A stretch of 64,000 nucleotides of DNA from Dictyobacter aurantiacus (GCF_003967515.1 NZ_BIFQ01000001.1:4154001-4218000), one strand, 5' to 3'. Counted from the stretch's first letter, positions 35,945 through 44,981 are shown. A program made the numbers and translations. Notes: generated by a model not told the origin, from the letters alone.

Positions 35945-38900
35945 ATGCCACTCTTAGAGACATTGATGGTTGATGTCGGAGGCTCGATTGCCAAGGCACT
36001 TCTCACGCGTTGGCTCGGTAGCAATTCCATCGTTTCGGATGCCACTTCAAGTGTTGCTGATGTGCTCAAGGGGAGCATTACGGATCGCCTTGCTCAGCAG
36101 CGTGCCCGCCATCAGTTTGAAGCCATCGGGGAAAAGGTAGGAGAAAGCCTATTCCCACTCTTTGAAACCGAGGGCGCGGCATTAGATGAAGAATCACGAA
36201 CAGCGATCGCCATGGCAGTCGCTGAGACGCTCAATACGGCCAGTAGTGCTCTATTGGCGAAACACAACCTGGAGCCCGTTGAGATCGCTTGTCAACTGCT
36301 AAAGGACCATCCTGCGCATTCCTATCATTTTTCTAGTACAGAGGAACACCTGTACGAGCAGATCATAAGTGAATCCTGCCAATATATTGTTGATATCGCC
36401 TCACAACTTCCCCGCTTTAACGAACGCATGCTGGCAGAAATCCTTGGACGGGAACGGCAACTGATAAATATTGCTGAAAACATCGTGCAAGAAGTCACAC
36501 GTTTACGAGAGCAACAAGACCCACAGCGCGTAGCAGCACGCTTTGAATTAGACTATCGGCGAGCCGTCATACGGAAATTGGACGAACTGGAACTCTTTGG
36601 TTCAGGTATGTCAGTTACAGCTCGTAAATATTCATTAAGCTTGGCATATGTCGCACTTTCTCTTGAGCACGATGTAGTTAAGCCCCTGCAAGAGTACGAA
36701 GAACGAAGCCATCTCACCATACCTGACTCCAGCAGGAAGTCAAGAGTGGTGAGAGAGGTTACTGGTCTCCTTCAGGTGCTAGCCGAGTCACCCTATCTTT
36801 TACTGCGCGGGGATGCGGGGTCGGGGAAAACAACATTAATGCAATGGATTGCCGTGCAATCAGCCTTGCAATGTTTTCCCCAAGAACTCGCGCCTTGGAA
36901 TGGAACTGTGCCTTTTCTGATTCGCCTGCGTCAGCATATCCATGTAGGGGAGAACTGTGAACCGCGTTGGCCAGTGCCAGAGGATTTCCCGGGGTTGGTT
37001 GCGCCGATAATTGCAGGTTCAATGCCACAAGGGTGGGTGCACCAACAGTTGCAGGAAGGGCATGCAATTGTATTGGTTGATGGGATCGACGAGGTGCCGA
37101 TCCCGTTGCGTGAAAGTATCTACGTATGGCTTGGCGATCTGATTGCATCTTATCCTCTGGCTCGATTTGTTGTGACTGCACGGCCCTACGCCGCGAACAA
37201 AGATGATCTACCTGCGCGTGAGCGCCTCAAAGAGGCGCAAGTGCTCCCTATGAGTCCTTCTGCCACCGAAGAGTTTATTACACAATGGCATCGAGCGATT
37301 GAGGCAAATTTGCAAGACTTGCAAGACTTGCAAGACCTGCAAGAATCTGCGAATTATTTGATTGCCGGGATCCGTAGCAGCCGCGCACTTCAACAATTGG
37401 CTACCAATCCCCTACTTTGTGCTATGCTCTGCGTTCTGAATCGCGAGCGTCATCAGCATTTGCCTTCAAACAGAATTGCACTCTATGAGGCGTGCTGTGA
37501 ATTGTTGATCGAGCGGAGGGACCAGGAACGCCGTATTTCGCTACTTGATTATCCTGCAGCAACGCTTTCCTACGAGCAGAAAAGTTTGCTGCTGTCTGAT
37601 TTAGCTTACTGGATGGTACGCAATGGGCAAACAGAGGTCCCAGATGACACAGTAGACGAGTGGATGACACGCCACCTTAGTAGAATGGTGGGTGTCCCGA
37701 ATGGCCTTAAGGGAACAGATGCGCGTCTGCTGTTTATGGAACGCTCGGGTATCCTGCGCGAACCAATGAGTGGTGCAGTTGACTTTACCCATCGTACGTT
37801 CCAGGAATTCCTTGCAGCCAAAGCGATTGTAGATGAGAACGATATTCCCTTGCTGGTAGAACATGCACATGATGATCAATGGCGTGAAGTCGTGCTACTT
37901 ACTGTCGGATTAGCCTCACGGAAGGTACGTGAAAATCTAGTAGAACGCTTACTAAAGCGTGGTGAAGTTAGAAAACGGATTCGTGCCCAATTATATCTTC
38001 TGGCTGCAGCTTGTACACAATCCGTACATGAAGAGATGAATATGGGCATCCAATCGCGTATTGATCGCGGCCTTGCCACTTTGATACCTCTGAAAAGTGT
38101 AGGTCAGGTTGAGGCTATGGCTGCTGCTGGAACATTTGCAGTTCCTTATTTAGCCCCTCGTTTTGAGTACAGTCCATCTGTCGCCGCAGCGTGTGTTCGT
38201 GCTCTTCTTCGCATAGGGAATGAATCAGCATTTAACATATTAGAGAAATATACTAGTGATAATACTGCTGATGTAATTGATGCCCTTATTCAAGGGTTGA
38301 GAGAAGTTGGTGATAAGTCCGTCTATTCACAGCGCTTTCTTTCACATATTAAGCATCTCTCAATTTCAATAGAAACATTTCAATTTTTGCCTTTTATTTT
38401 AGAGCTGAATTCCCTAGCGTTTTGGGAGTTTCCCAAGGAGAGTGATCTCTCGATATTGGAGCGATTACCAAAGTTAACTTCTCTGGAGTTCCATATTCTT
38501 CCTGAGGAGCATGATCTCTCGATATTGGAGCGATTACCAAAGTTAACTTCTCTCGTGTTACATGAACTTTCCAACGTGAGTGACCTCTCGATACTAGAAC
38601 GATTACCAAAGCTGACTTCTCTCGGGTTGATGGATCTTCCCAATGTAAGTGACCTTTCAGTGTTGGAGTTGTTACCAGAGCTGAGTTCGCTAGTGTTGAT
38701 GGATCTTCCCAAGGTGAGCGATCTTTCAGTGTTAGAGAAATTACCAAGGCTGACTTCTCTCGCGTTGTATAACCCTACTACTGTTTCAATGTTGAAACAG
38801 TTGCGAGGATTAACCTCTTTAACGTTATATAACCTTCTCGAGGGTGACCTCTCGGTGCTGGAGAGTTTACCAAAGCTGACTTCTCTCGCGTTGATGGATC

Positions 38901-39379
38901 TTCCCAAGATGAGTGACCTCTCGGCATTGGAGAAGTTACCAGGGCTGACTGCTTTAAGGTTGTATGACCTTCCCGAGATGAGTGACCTCTCGGCATTGGA
39001 GAAGTTACCAGGGCTGACTGCTTTAAGGTTGCGGGATCTTCCCGAAGTGAGTGACCTTTCGGCTCTAGAGAAGTTACCAAAGCTGACTTCTCTCGCGTTG
39101 TATAACCTTCCCAAGGTGAGTAACCTCGCAGTGCTAGAGCAGTTGCCAAATTTAACGTCGTTGGATGTGTGGAACCTTCCCAAGGTGAGTGACCTCGCAG
39201 TGTTAGAGCGATTGCCAAGGTTAACATCATTAGAGTTGCGAAACCTTCCCAAGGTGAGTGATCTCTCAAGTTTAACCTCTCTTGAGAGTTTGAAGTCTAT
39301 CTCTATTGGAAGGATGGCTGCAAGGTGTGTTTTTCCAGAACATGTGTTGGCTCGGGTAATCATTCAAAGATTTAGATAG
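35945..39379 (+). CDS. NACHT-LRR protein (bacterial NLR-like)
   Basis: A protein of 1,144 residues. The N-terminal ~270 residues are helical and match the type that precedes NACHT domains in bacteria (IAKALLTRWLGSNSIVSDATSSVAD). NACHT: Walker A LLRGDAGSGKTTLMQW (about 286-298), Walker B AIVLVDGIDEVP (about 375-386), then a winged-helix region (FTHRTFQEFLAAKAIVD). From about 818 to the C-terminus are some 13 leucine-rich repeats of 22-23 residues (LPKLTSLALMDLPKMSDLSA). This matches bNACHT/Avs-like proteins that sense phage components through the C-terminal repeats. No separate effector domain is obvious at the N-terminus. The antiphage role is inferred. Confidence 0.88.
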   Translation: MPLLETLMVDVGGSIAKALLTRWLGSNSIVSDATSSVADVLKGSITDRLAQQRARHQFEAIGEKVGESLFPLFETEGAALDEESRTAIAMAVAETLNTASSALLAKHNLEPVEIACQLLKDHPAHSYHFSSTEEHLYEQIISESCQYIVDIASQLPRFNERMLAEILGRERQLINIAENIVQEVTRLREQQDPQRVAARFELDYRRAVIRKLDELELFGSGMSVTARKYSLSLAYVALSLEHDVVKPLQEYEERSHLTIPDSSRKSRVVREVTGLLQVLAESPYLLLRGDAGSGKTTLMQWIAVQSALQCFPQELAPWNGTVPFLIRLRQHIHVGENCEPRWPVPEDFPGLVAPIIAGSMPQGWVHQQLQEGHAIVLVDGIDEVPIPLRESIYVWLGDLIASYPLARFVVTARPYAANKDDLPARERLKEAQVLPMSPSATEEFITQWHRAIEANLQDLQDLQDLQESANYLIAGIRSSRALQQLATNPLLCAMLCVLNRERHQHLPSNRIALYEACCELLIERRDQERRISLLDYPAATLSYEQKSLLLSDLAYWMVRNGQTEVPDDTVDEWMTRHLSRMVGVPNGLKGTDARLLFMERSGILREPMSGAVDFTHRTFQEFLAAKAIVDENDIPLLVEHAHDDQWREVVLLTVGLASRKVRENLVERLLKRGEVRKRIRAQLYLLAAACTQSVHEEMNMGIQSRIDRGLATLIPLKSVGQVEAMAAAGTFAVPYLAPRFEYSPSVAAACVRALLRIGNESAFNILEKYTSDNTADVIDALIQGLREVGDKSVYSQRFLSHIKHLSISIETFQFLPFILELNSLAFWEFPKESDLSILERLPKLTSLEFHILPEEHDLSILERLPKLTSLVLHELSNVSDLSILERLPKLTSLGLMDLPNVSDLSVLELLPELSSLVLMDLPKVSDLSVLEKLPRLTSLALYNPTTVSMLKQLRGLTSLTLYNLLEGDLSVLESLPKLTSLALMDLPKMSDLSALEKLPGLTALRLYDLPEMSDLSALEKLPGLTALRLRDLPEVSDLSALEKLPKLTSLALYNLPKVSNLAVLEQLPNLTSLDVWNLPKVSDLAVLERLPRLTSLELRNLPKVSDLSSLTSLESLKSISIGRMAARCVFPEHVLARVIIQRFR
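37310..37345 (+). repeat. 9-bp microrepeat inside the NACHT-LRR gene
   Basis: ttgcaagac is repeated three times exactly (37310-37318, 37319-37327, 37328-37336) and once imperfectly, giving (LQD)n in the protein. The period is three codons, so slippage changes length without breaking the frame. Confidence 0.85.
38398..39310 (+). repeat. Leucine-rich repeat-coding tandem repeats
   Basis: About thirteen 66-69 bp units encode the LRR region of the NACHT protein. Several neighbours are almost identical at the DNA level (for example around 38930-39040), indicating recent unit duplication. Confidence 0.8.
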
Positions 39380-39566
39380 ACACATCATTAATACTTTGAT
39401 TGGCGATCTTCCAAAGAAGCAAGCTTGGAAAAAATCGATCGGCTTAAAATTAAATTCTTGTGAACACTTTATGTGATCTTGGAGAATAATAGTAGCTTCT
39501 TCTGTTACCTATCAATACATTGTAAGAATTCTTTTCCTCCAAAGACACATAAAGGAGTACCTGCAC

Positions 39567-39905
39567 ATGGCAACTATCCTGCTCACCGACGATGAGTACA
39601 CATTTCTCGTCAACACCCATAAGGACCTTATAGAGCGCGCGAAGACGGCGAGTCCCCGCGCTGCCACCCATCTGCGAACGGCAGCGAAATTGCATTCGGA
39701 TTTCATCGCGTTGGAAGATGGACGGCGCGCCGCAGCCAAGACGAAAACAGAGGCCCGCCAGGAGCGAGAGGCGCACAAAATCCAGCGCCAGCAAGAGCGC
39801 CTGGCTGCACTGCAGCAAAAGATGCAGCAACAACAACCCCAGCGCGCACAGGGATCGGCTAGTCAATCCTCGACCAATCAGAACCAGGGCCGCGCGAGCG
39901 CCTAA
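39567..39905 (+). CDS. Small coiled-coil protein (112 aa)
   Basis: 112 residues: a helical N-terminal half (LLTDDEYTFLVNTHKDLIERA) and a charged Gln-rich coiled coil (QREREAHKIQRQQERLAAL type) ending in a polar tail. AAAGGAG precedes the ATG. No domain recognised. It is followed by a long terminator hairpin, so it appears to be transcribed alone. Confidence 0.65.
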   Translation: MATILLTDDEYTFLVNTHKDLIERAKTASPRAATHLRTAAKLHSDFIALEDGRRAAAKTKTEARQEREAHKIQRQQERLAALQQKMQQQQPQRAQGSASQSSTNQNQGRASA

Positions 39906-39927
39906 ATTACATTTAACCATAGGACAG

Positions 39928-40013
39928 AAAAAAGCGAGTCAATTTCAGAGGAAAAGCGTGACCGTTGCATAACGTCAACATAGCGCCTTTCCGCTTCTGA
40001 GGCTCGCTTTTTT
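39928..40013 (+). terminator. Long terminator with A/T-flanked stem
   Basis: aaaaaagcgag (39928-39938) pairs with ctcgctttttt (40003-40013), with further imperfect pairing inside. The run of T on the 3' side makes it an intrinsic terminator for the small coiled-coil gene; the A run makes it potentially bidirectional. Confidence 0.75.
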
Positions 40014-40120
40014 CTACGATTATACCCCGACTTTTCACCCATTAAACCACAGAAGTTTGAGTCAATTTCAGGACTCCATGTAGAAAAGATTTCAGTCGAG
40101 AACGCCAGGGAGTGATATGC

Positions 40121-41269
40121 ATGGGTCTACTCAACAAAATGAACCCGTTTAAGGGCCGCCAGCCGGGCGCGCCCGGTGTCTTCAATCCGGTGATCACGCC
40201 GGTGCCGGATCCTAACGCGTCACCTCAACAGCAATCTACCAACCAATCCCAATCGAACGGTCCACCTGATCCCGATACAGGCCCTCTTGCAGGCAACGCG
40301 AACGGGAGTGCCGCCCCAGGCGCGGCGTCCGATATGCTGAACCTGGTGAACTACACGCCAGAGCAACTCGTTTCACATGTCGACCAGAGGGTATCACGCA
40401 TCCAGTTCGGGTGGTCCTTCTCAACAAAGTTGATGGAGGGCTATAGCGAGATCTGGGCGTGGATGGGGCCGATCGTGCTGGTTATCGGCACGATCGGAGA
40501 AGTGTTCCTTGTCCTCTGGCTGCGGCAGAAAGTCCAGGAGATTATCGCTGGTGTCTCTATCGTTGCGGTCGCCCTGGTATTGGAGGGCACCTTCCTTGCC
40601 GTTTCCTATAAGGCGGCCACGATCCGCAACCGCGCCGAGCGGCGGACGAACGGACCGAACGAGTTGGACAAGCGCAAATTAAAGCGGCAATTCTACTTCT
40701 GGTGCGCCCTGGCCATAGGCGTCTGTGCTACGCAGGTAATCTTCGTTGCCGCCCAGACCAGGGATGATGGTATCGGCCTCTATGGTGTCTGGATTTTCGC
40801 GATCCTCCGCGCAGTCTTCACGCTGGTGGCTGATGGCTATACCGCATTTGCCCACGAGGAGAAACCCACCACGGCCGATCAGGCCCTGGAGGAAGAAGAG
40901 CAGCGCACAAAGGCCAGTGATCTACTTCTGGCCCAGAAAACGAAGGAGGTGGATACCATCAACGCTGGTATCTTGCGAGTGCGGGAGGCCAGTGTGGAGG
41001 CCAAAATCAAAGATGATAAGATGCAAACCCGCCTGACCACTGAGCGGATGCAGAATCAGGCGCTCATCGACGCCCTGCGCACCCAACAGGAAACGGCCAA
41101 CATGACCATCCAGATGCTGACGAACCTGAACCGAGCCATCATGGATCCGACCATGCCCGCCGACCAGCGCCAGATCGCGATCAACACGATGATCGCCCTG
41201 GGCAACGGCTACAGCAAGGTCGTTCCGAGTACGACCAGCATCACGGTACAAGAGGAAGAGGAGGATTGA
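40121..41269 (+). CDS. Membrane protein with coiled-coil tail (382 aa)
   Basis: 382 residues starting at MGLLNKMNPF (GGGAG before the ATG; an in-frame GTG three codons earlier is less likely). A Pro/Gln/Asn-rich N-terminal ~75 residues is followed by four predicted membrane segments (WAWMGPIVLVIGTIGEVFLVLWL, IIAGVSIVAVALVLEGTFLAV, FYFWCALAIGVCATQVIFVAA, GVWIFAILRAVFTLVADG) and a long cytoplasmic coiled coil from about 255. Function unknown. It is 3 bp from the next gene, so the two are co-transcribed. Topology resembles accessory membrane proteins of conjugative or phage-like elements, which is only a suggestion. Confidence 0.7.
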   Translation: MGLLNKMNPFKGRQPGAPGVFNPVITPVPDPNASPQQQSTNQSQSNGPPDPDTGPLAGNANGSAAPGAASDMLNLVNYTPEQLVSHVDQRVSRIQFGWSFSTKLMEGYSEIWAWMGPIVLVIGTIGEVFLVLWLRQKVQEIIAGVSIVAVALVLEGTFLAVSYKAATIRNRAERRTNGPNELDKRKLKRQFYFWCALAIGVCATQVIFVAAQTRDDGIGLYGVWIFAILRAVFTLVADGYTAFAHEEKPTTADQALEEEEQRTKASDLLLAQKTKEVDTINAGILRVREASVEAKIKDDKMQTRLTTERMQNQALIDALRTQQETANMTIQMLTNLNRAIMDPTMPADQRQIAINTMIALGNGYSKVVPSTTSITVQEEEED

Positions 41270-41272
41270 CGT

Positions 41273-42022
41273 ATGGTCGAGCGTCCATACAGCCGTTATA
41301 CGCGAGCAAAAACTTGGGCCGCGCTCTATAGCCAGCATATCCATGCTGGCTATGCCCTCGTGCCCCACACGACGACCGAGAACAGTATCGATGTGATCAA
41401 TTGTAAGGATGGCAACAAGAGCGGGCTGGATCTCGCAAGGGAGACGCTGCAGAAGGCGGAAGAACTGCTCAAGCACGAGCGGGAAATAGCGGAGTACTAC
41501 CGGCTGCGACAGACACCCGATAAGGCTCCTGCGGTCATTGCTGACGCGATCAAGGCAAAGAAATTGCGGACCGCAGTTGTGCTGGCGAAGAGCAGCGAGT
41601 ACTACCACTACAGTCTGGAGGACATCCCCGGTCTGACGCTCGTTATCTGCGGCCTGCACGACAGCTACCTGCACATTCCGGTATGGGAGATGAATACCAA
41701 TCGGCGATACAAGGCCCGCGAAACCGCCGTTTCTCTGACCGATCCCTACTTTGATGTGATTCGCTGTACACAATTTGGGCACAGCATCCTGCTGGCAGCG
41801 TATGCGAAGGGCAACGCGGATGCCATCGCATTCGTTGAGAGCAAACAATTCCCCGAGCGGAGCCGCACGAGGATGAAGCGCGAGAAAGATGCCTTTCAGC
41901 ATCAGACCTATCGGGGTCGCCCCCTGGCCTTCCGGGACGAAGCCGCGCGTCGGGAAGTCGGGCAGAAAATCAGCCAGAGCCTCAAGGAGTACCACGCGAA
42001 GAAACACCTGCGTATCCTTTAA
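41273..42022 (+). CDS. Hypothetical protein (249 aa)
   Basis: 249 residues, soluble, mixed alpha/beta, with a helical middle section (LARETLQKAEELLKHEREIAEYY) and a strand-rich second half (LTLVICGLHDSYLHIPV). No family recognised. It follows the coiled-coil membrane protein by 3 bp and precedes the membrane protein gene split by the IS element, probably in one operon. Confidence 0.65.
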   Translation: MVERPYSRYTRAKTWAALYSQHIHAGYALVPHTTTENSIDVINCKDGNKSGLDLARETLQKAEELLKHEREIAEYYRLRQTPDKAPAVIADAIKAKKLRTAVVLAKSSEYYHYSLEDIPGLTLVICGLHDSYLHIPVWEMNTNRRYKARETAVSLTDPYFDVIRCTQFGHSILLAAYAKGNADAIAFVESKQFPERSRTRMKREKDAFQHQTYRGRPLAFRDEAARREVGQKISQSLKEYHAKKHLRIL

Positions 42023-42053
42023 TCACCAAGCATAGCGAAAGGATGGAATACCT

Positions 42054-42611
42054 ATGGTATGGTTTGGGATTCTCACCGGTTTTGCTCTCGTCCTGGATTT
42101 CTTCTCCATTTTTGAGATGATCGTATGGATTGACCTGGTTATTCGGGGAATCAAAAGGGCACATGCCCATCAGCAGTATCGACGCCATATGCATGCCCTG
42201 TATCGCTATGGCATCATCAGCCTCGTTCTCCCGATTATGAGCGTCTACCCACTCATTATGGCATATGATAGTGCACCACACGCAGACATCTCCCTTATGG
42301 TGGCTACACTCTATGGGGTGCTAACCTTCTATAGTCTGACGATCATACTTTGGGGCTGTGTAATCTACCTGCGCGTTCGCGTCACTCGTGAGGTCTTCTA
42401 TTGCTATCTTCTCCCCGAAGATGCCAACAAGGTGCGGATACGGAAGTTTCTAGAGGGCATGAAGTTCGCCTCCAAGATGCTCCCTCAACGCTCGCTGAAA
42501 CGAGAAGTTATTGACCCTCTGGTTCGTTCGATGGAGGTCGCGGTACGCCTGGATGTATTCCCGAAAGGAAAGAAAGAAGAGGTACAGCTCACCAACGACT
42601 TTCACATCTAC
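42054..42611 (+). pseudogene. Membrane protein gene, 5' part, split by IS3 element
   Basis: 186 codons encode an N-terminal region with about four membrane helices (IIRGIKRAHAHQQYRR lies between the first two). The frame breaks at the target site TAC (42609-42611), the left end of an IS3-family element. As it stands the frame runs on into the IS to 42746 with unrelated residues. Joining codon 186 directly to 44535 restores an open frame of 243 residues in total, so the original gene was 42054-42611 plus 44535-44708. Function unknown; it is the last gene of the 40.1-42.7 kb operon. Confidence 0.85.
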
Positions 42612-42639
42612 TGTAAAGTACCCAGTAAAAGAGACACTC

Positions 42640-43476
42640 TCATAAGGAAATCAAAGGAGCACCGTGTAACTGATGCTCTTGCGCATAGTGCAAGGGTGAA
42701 CAATTGCCGACGCCCTCGTGAGGACGTAGCGTATTGTAAAAATTGATCCATGTCTCTGCAGCGCCCAGAAAGTGACCCAGGGTTCGGTACGAACGGCGAT
42801 CCGCCACCGCAAGCTTGAACGTGCCCACAAACCTCTCGGCGTAGCCATTATCTGTAGGTGTGCCAGCACGGCTCATCGATTGCAGAAATCCTTTCTGTAA
42901 CAGCAGATTTTGGGTGCAGTGCGCTCCATATTGTTTGCCTTGATCGCTATGCCAAATGGTTCCCGCTGTGGGAAAGGTCATGGTCTCTATGACGCTCGTC
43001 ACTAGGTCGGCGCGCATATGATAATCAAAGGCCAATCCAAAAATCTGGCGCGTCTGTTTCTCCAGGGCAAAGCAGCCTCGCACGCGGGATTGATCGGCCA
43101 GATGAACCTCAAAGATGTCAGAAAAGATGACCTGTTGCGTGGCATCCTCACTCAGTTCTCGGACCAGGTTCGGAGCTATCTCAGCTGCCTTGCCCGGATA
43201 GACGTACTTCTTCTTTTTGCGCCGAGCGGCGATGCCATATTTGTGCATCACCCGTTTGACCCGATTCTTGCCGGTGTTGGTGAGCACGGCCAGCTTGCGA
43301 TGTCCCAACGTATCATCCAGTTCATGCCACTGTTCAATACTGACAACCAAGGCTTTATCCATCTGCGGCCGCTTGAGATGCAGATACAGGCTGCTACGAG
43401 CGATGCCAAGGGCACGGGCGAGTTGTGTTTTGTTGATCGGACCACCAGAAGCGCAGAGGGTTCGCCCAAGTTCCAC
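42640..43476 (-). CDS. IS3-family transposase OrfB (integrase core)
   Basis: The 278-residue frame contains the DDE core: the first Asp in VIFSDIFEVHL, the second in GTIWHSDQGKQYG and the Glu in GTPTDNGYAERFVGTFK, all with IS3-type spacing, plus an N-terminal helix-turn-helix (ARALGIARSSLYLHLKR). The frame starts at a GTG with no clear ribosome binding site. In IS3 elements OrfB is normally made as an OrfAB fusion by -1 frameshifting; the AAAAAAA run at the end of orfA (around 43515-43521) and the relative frames (orfB is -1 to orfA) agree. All catalytic residues are intact. Confidence 0.93.
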   Translation of the reverse strand: MELGRTLCASGGPINKTQLARALGIARSSLYLHLKRPQMDKALVVSIEQWHELDDTLGHRKLAVLTNTGKNRVKRVMHKYGIAARRKKKKYVYPGKAAEIAPNLVRELSEDATQQVIFSDIFEVHLADQSRVRGCFALEKQTRQIFGLAFDYHMRADLVTSVIETMTFPTAGTIWHSDQGKQYGAHCTQNLLLQKGFLQSMSRAGTPTDNGYAERFVGTFKLAVADRRSYRTLGHFLGAAETWINFYNTLRPHEGVGNCSPLHYAQEHQLHGAPLISL

Positions 43477-43490
43477 TTTCTCGTGTGCGC

Positions 43491-43801
43491 TTAATTGCCC
43501 AGTAGCCCGCGGGATTTTTTTAGCAGGTCATTTTGAACGGTCAGATCGCCAATGAGCTGCTTCAACTCTTCCGGAGATTCCCCTGGCGCATGGCCTTGGG
43601 CCTTGCTGCGCGTTTGGAGATCACGTTGATCGGCAAAGATCTCTGGCCCTTTTTGTTGAAATTCTTGGCGCCATCGACTGATGACGGAACTGGCCAGGCC
43701 AAACTTTCGGCACACTTCTTCTAAGGTCGTCTCACGCTGAAAGCTTTCCATGACCACTTTGAACTTGAATTCTGGTGTATACGTTTTCCGTTTGCCTGCC
43801 A
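43491..43801 (-). CDS. IS3-family OrfA, start codon split by intron
   Basis: The second exon encodes 102 residues beginning AGKRKTYTPEFKFKVVMESF, an IS3 OrfA helix-turn-helix of the usual kind (LEEVCRKFGLASSVISRWRQEF), and ends with a leucine-zipper-like helix. The first base of the start codon (A at 44481) is on the other side of the intron; after splicing, A plus TGGCAGGC gives ATG GCA GGC. Upstream of the exon junction GAGAGG forms a plausible ribosome binding site. Unspliced RNA has only a GTG start within intron sequence, without such a site. The AAAAAAA frameshift run lies near the 3' end. Confidence 0.88.
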
Positions 43802-44480
43802 ATAGGGTGAACAGAGCGCGCCTTGATCTGTTGCCAGAGTAGGTTTCGCTCTGTTTCCCTCCGAACCGCACGGACACCTTTCGATGTATACGGCTCTCCA
43901 GCCATTCTCAGGAAATTCCTGGTGTTGAACCTCTCCCATGAGCTTCTTTGCCTTACGCATACCGCTGGTTGTGTTCAACGCAATGGCCTGCTTCCCTTCA
44001 CCATGTGAACGGTGCTACCGTCTCAGATTACTATGGAAGCTCTGTCACCCTATCGCGGCTCCGGCACAAAGTTATCAGAACCCACAACGTAGGTGATCTC
44101 CGTTTGACGCTCCTCCCATATACGGATGGGTTAGGCTCCCGTTCGTTCCTTTATCGTGGCGTCTTCCACGCTGAGAAGAGTTAGAGAGTACAGGAGTCGA
44201 AACATGTAACCCCTGTAAACATCTTCTGTGGACGTCTCAACCAGTCTTCGTCCACCCCGGTACTTAAGGCTAAGAAACTGGGTTTTAAGTGATCAAGCCT
44301 TGGCCATACCATCCTTGGTCTTGCATCACACTCTGTCTCCTGGTTTCCAGGGCTGACGCTTTACGAGCATGCTTAGTTCCCTTGTGACGTTTCCATCTCC
44401 GGTAATCTCGTTGACCATACGGGATCTCTCTACCCGTAACTTCATGAGAAGCGATGAAGAAGGGCGCTCTACGGACGCAC
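43802..44480 (-). mobile_element. ORF-less group II intron
   Basis: 679 nt on the minus strand. The 5' end reads GTGCGTCC (consensus GUGYG). Domain V is a 34-nt hairpin at 43863-43896: GAGCCGTA pairs with TGCGGTTC, with the catalytic AGC triad and a GAAA tetraloop. Domain VI follows, with a CAGAGCG/CGCTCTG stem and an unpaired A (43808) seven nucleotides from the 3' end that can serve as branch point. The 3' end is ...CTAT (AY). No reverse transcriptase frame is present in domain IV, so mobility would need a protein in trans. It lies exactly between A and TG of the orfA start codon. Confidence 0.9.
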
Positions 44481-44534
44481 TGTCTTCCGTACCTCTCTTC
44501 TTTTACTGTCTATTCTACCAGGTACGTTACATAC

Positions 44535-44708
44535 TGTGACCTGGCCGTCGATGCATTCGGAAGAGGATATAGCCATTATGAGCGGCTCTACCAGGAGGGT
44601 GCAGGAACGCTAAATAGATTGAATGAATTGTTCGAAGGCTTCCCTCACATCGATGATGATGCAAAAGTCTTTTTGAATGAGTATGCTGCCAAAGAACTTG
44701 GCATTTAG
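44535..44708 (+). pseudogene. Membrane protein gene, 3' part, split by IS3 element
   Basis: 57 codons plus stop (CDLAVDAFGRGYSHYERLYQ ... FLNEYAAKELGI) in the frame that continues codon 186 of the 5' fragment across the TAC target duplication. It encodes the cytoplasmic C-terminus and has no start of its own. Confidence 0.85.
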
Positions 44709-44742
44709 GGTGTTAATGTGGAATGTACTAATGTTAAAGAAA

Positions 44743-44981
44743 GATGCATCTGGCTTTTGAGCCGAACGGGGACTGAAACGTCATATGTATGAAATCGCTT
44801 TGCAGCGTAGCCAGATTCGTCCTGGCTTTGAGTCAGATGAGGGGTGAAACAGCATATACTATAATCGCCCGCTGCATCCAGCTTTTGTGCTGGATGAGGA
44901 TTGAAATCATTACGGTATCTGTTCTAAGTATCGTGACATTTTTGAGAGGGGATAAGCACTGCTTACTCCCTCTCATTTTTT
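44743..44981 (+). ncRNA. Candidate crRNA-like regulator upstream of cas3 (CreR-like)
   Basis: Three 37-nt units (44743-44779, 44814-44850, 44871-44907) align end to end with the CRISPR repeat of this locus, ending in CTGAAAC, GTGAAAC and TTGAAAT instead of TTGAAAC. Each keeps a stem-loop: unit 3 has CATCCAGC/GCTGGATG, a compensatory change from the CACCCA/TGGGTG stem of the array repeat. Intervals are 34 and 20 nt. The third unit is followed by 36 nt and then a terminator hairpin (GAGAGGG/CCCTCTC, T tract to 44981), so the three units form a separate transcript. The sequence directly after unit 3 matches the cas3 promoter region. No clear promoter was identified upstream. Confidence 0.75.
44944..44981 (+). 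terminator. Intrinsic terminator ending the repeat-like transcript
   Basis: GAGAGGG (44944-44950) pairs with CCCTCTC (44968-44974), inner pairing TAAGC/GCTTA, then ATTTTTTATT. It separates the three repeat-like units from the cas3 promoter. Confidence 0.85.

Larger units (their letters stand above)
42612..44531 (-). mobile_element. IS3-family insertion sequence carrying a group II intron
   Basis: Total 1,920 bp (1,241 bp without the intron). Ends begin TGTAA(A/C)GTACC and match over about 27 bp: left 42612 onward reads TGTAAAGTACCCAGTAAAAG, and the right end read inward reads TGTAACGTACCTGGTAGAAT. The 3-bp target duplication TAC is at 42609-42611 and 44532-44534. It encodes orfA and orfB on the minus strand with an A7 slippery site between them. 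The element interrupts a membrane protein gene and is in turn interrupted by an ORF-less group II intron at the orfA start codon. Confidence 0.95.

Noticed and set aside
38380..39363. A 327-codon minus-strand frame opposite the LRR region
   Set aside because: It is the antisense of the repeat-coding tract; its internal repeats mirror those of the LRR units.
41131..42007. Minus-strand frame opposite the hypothetical genes at 40.9-42.0 kb
   Set aside because: Antisense frame spanning two plus-strand genes with strong codon structure; no start signal.
43491..43877. OrfA as a 128-residue frame starting at a GTG in 43875-43877
   Set aside because: The first 26 residues are encoded by domains V and VI of the group II intron. 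The spliced start ATGGCAGGC gives a normal OrfA.
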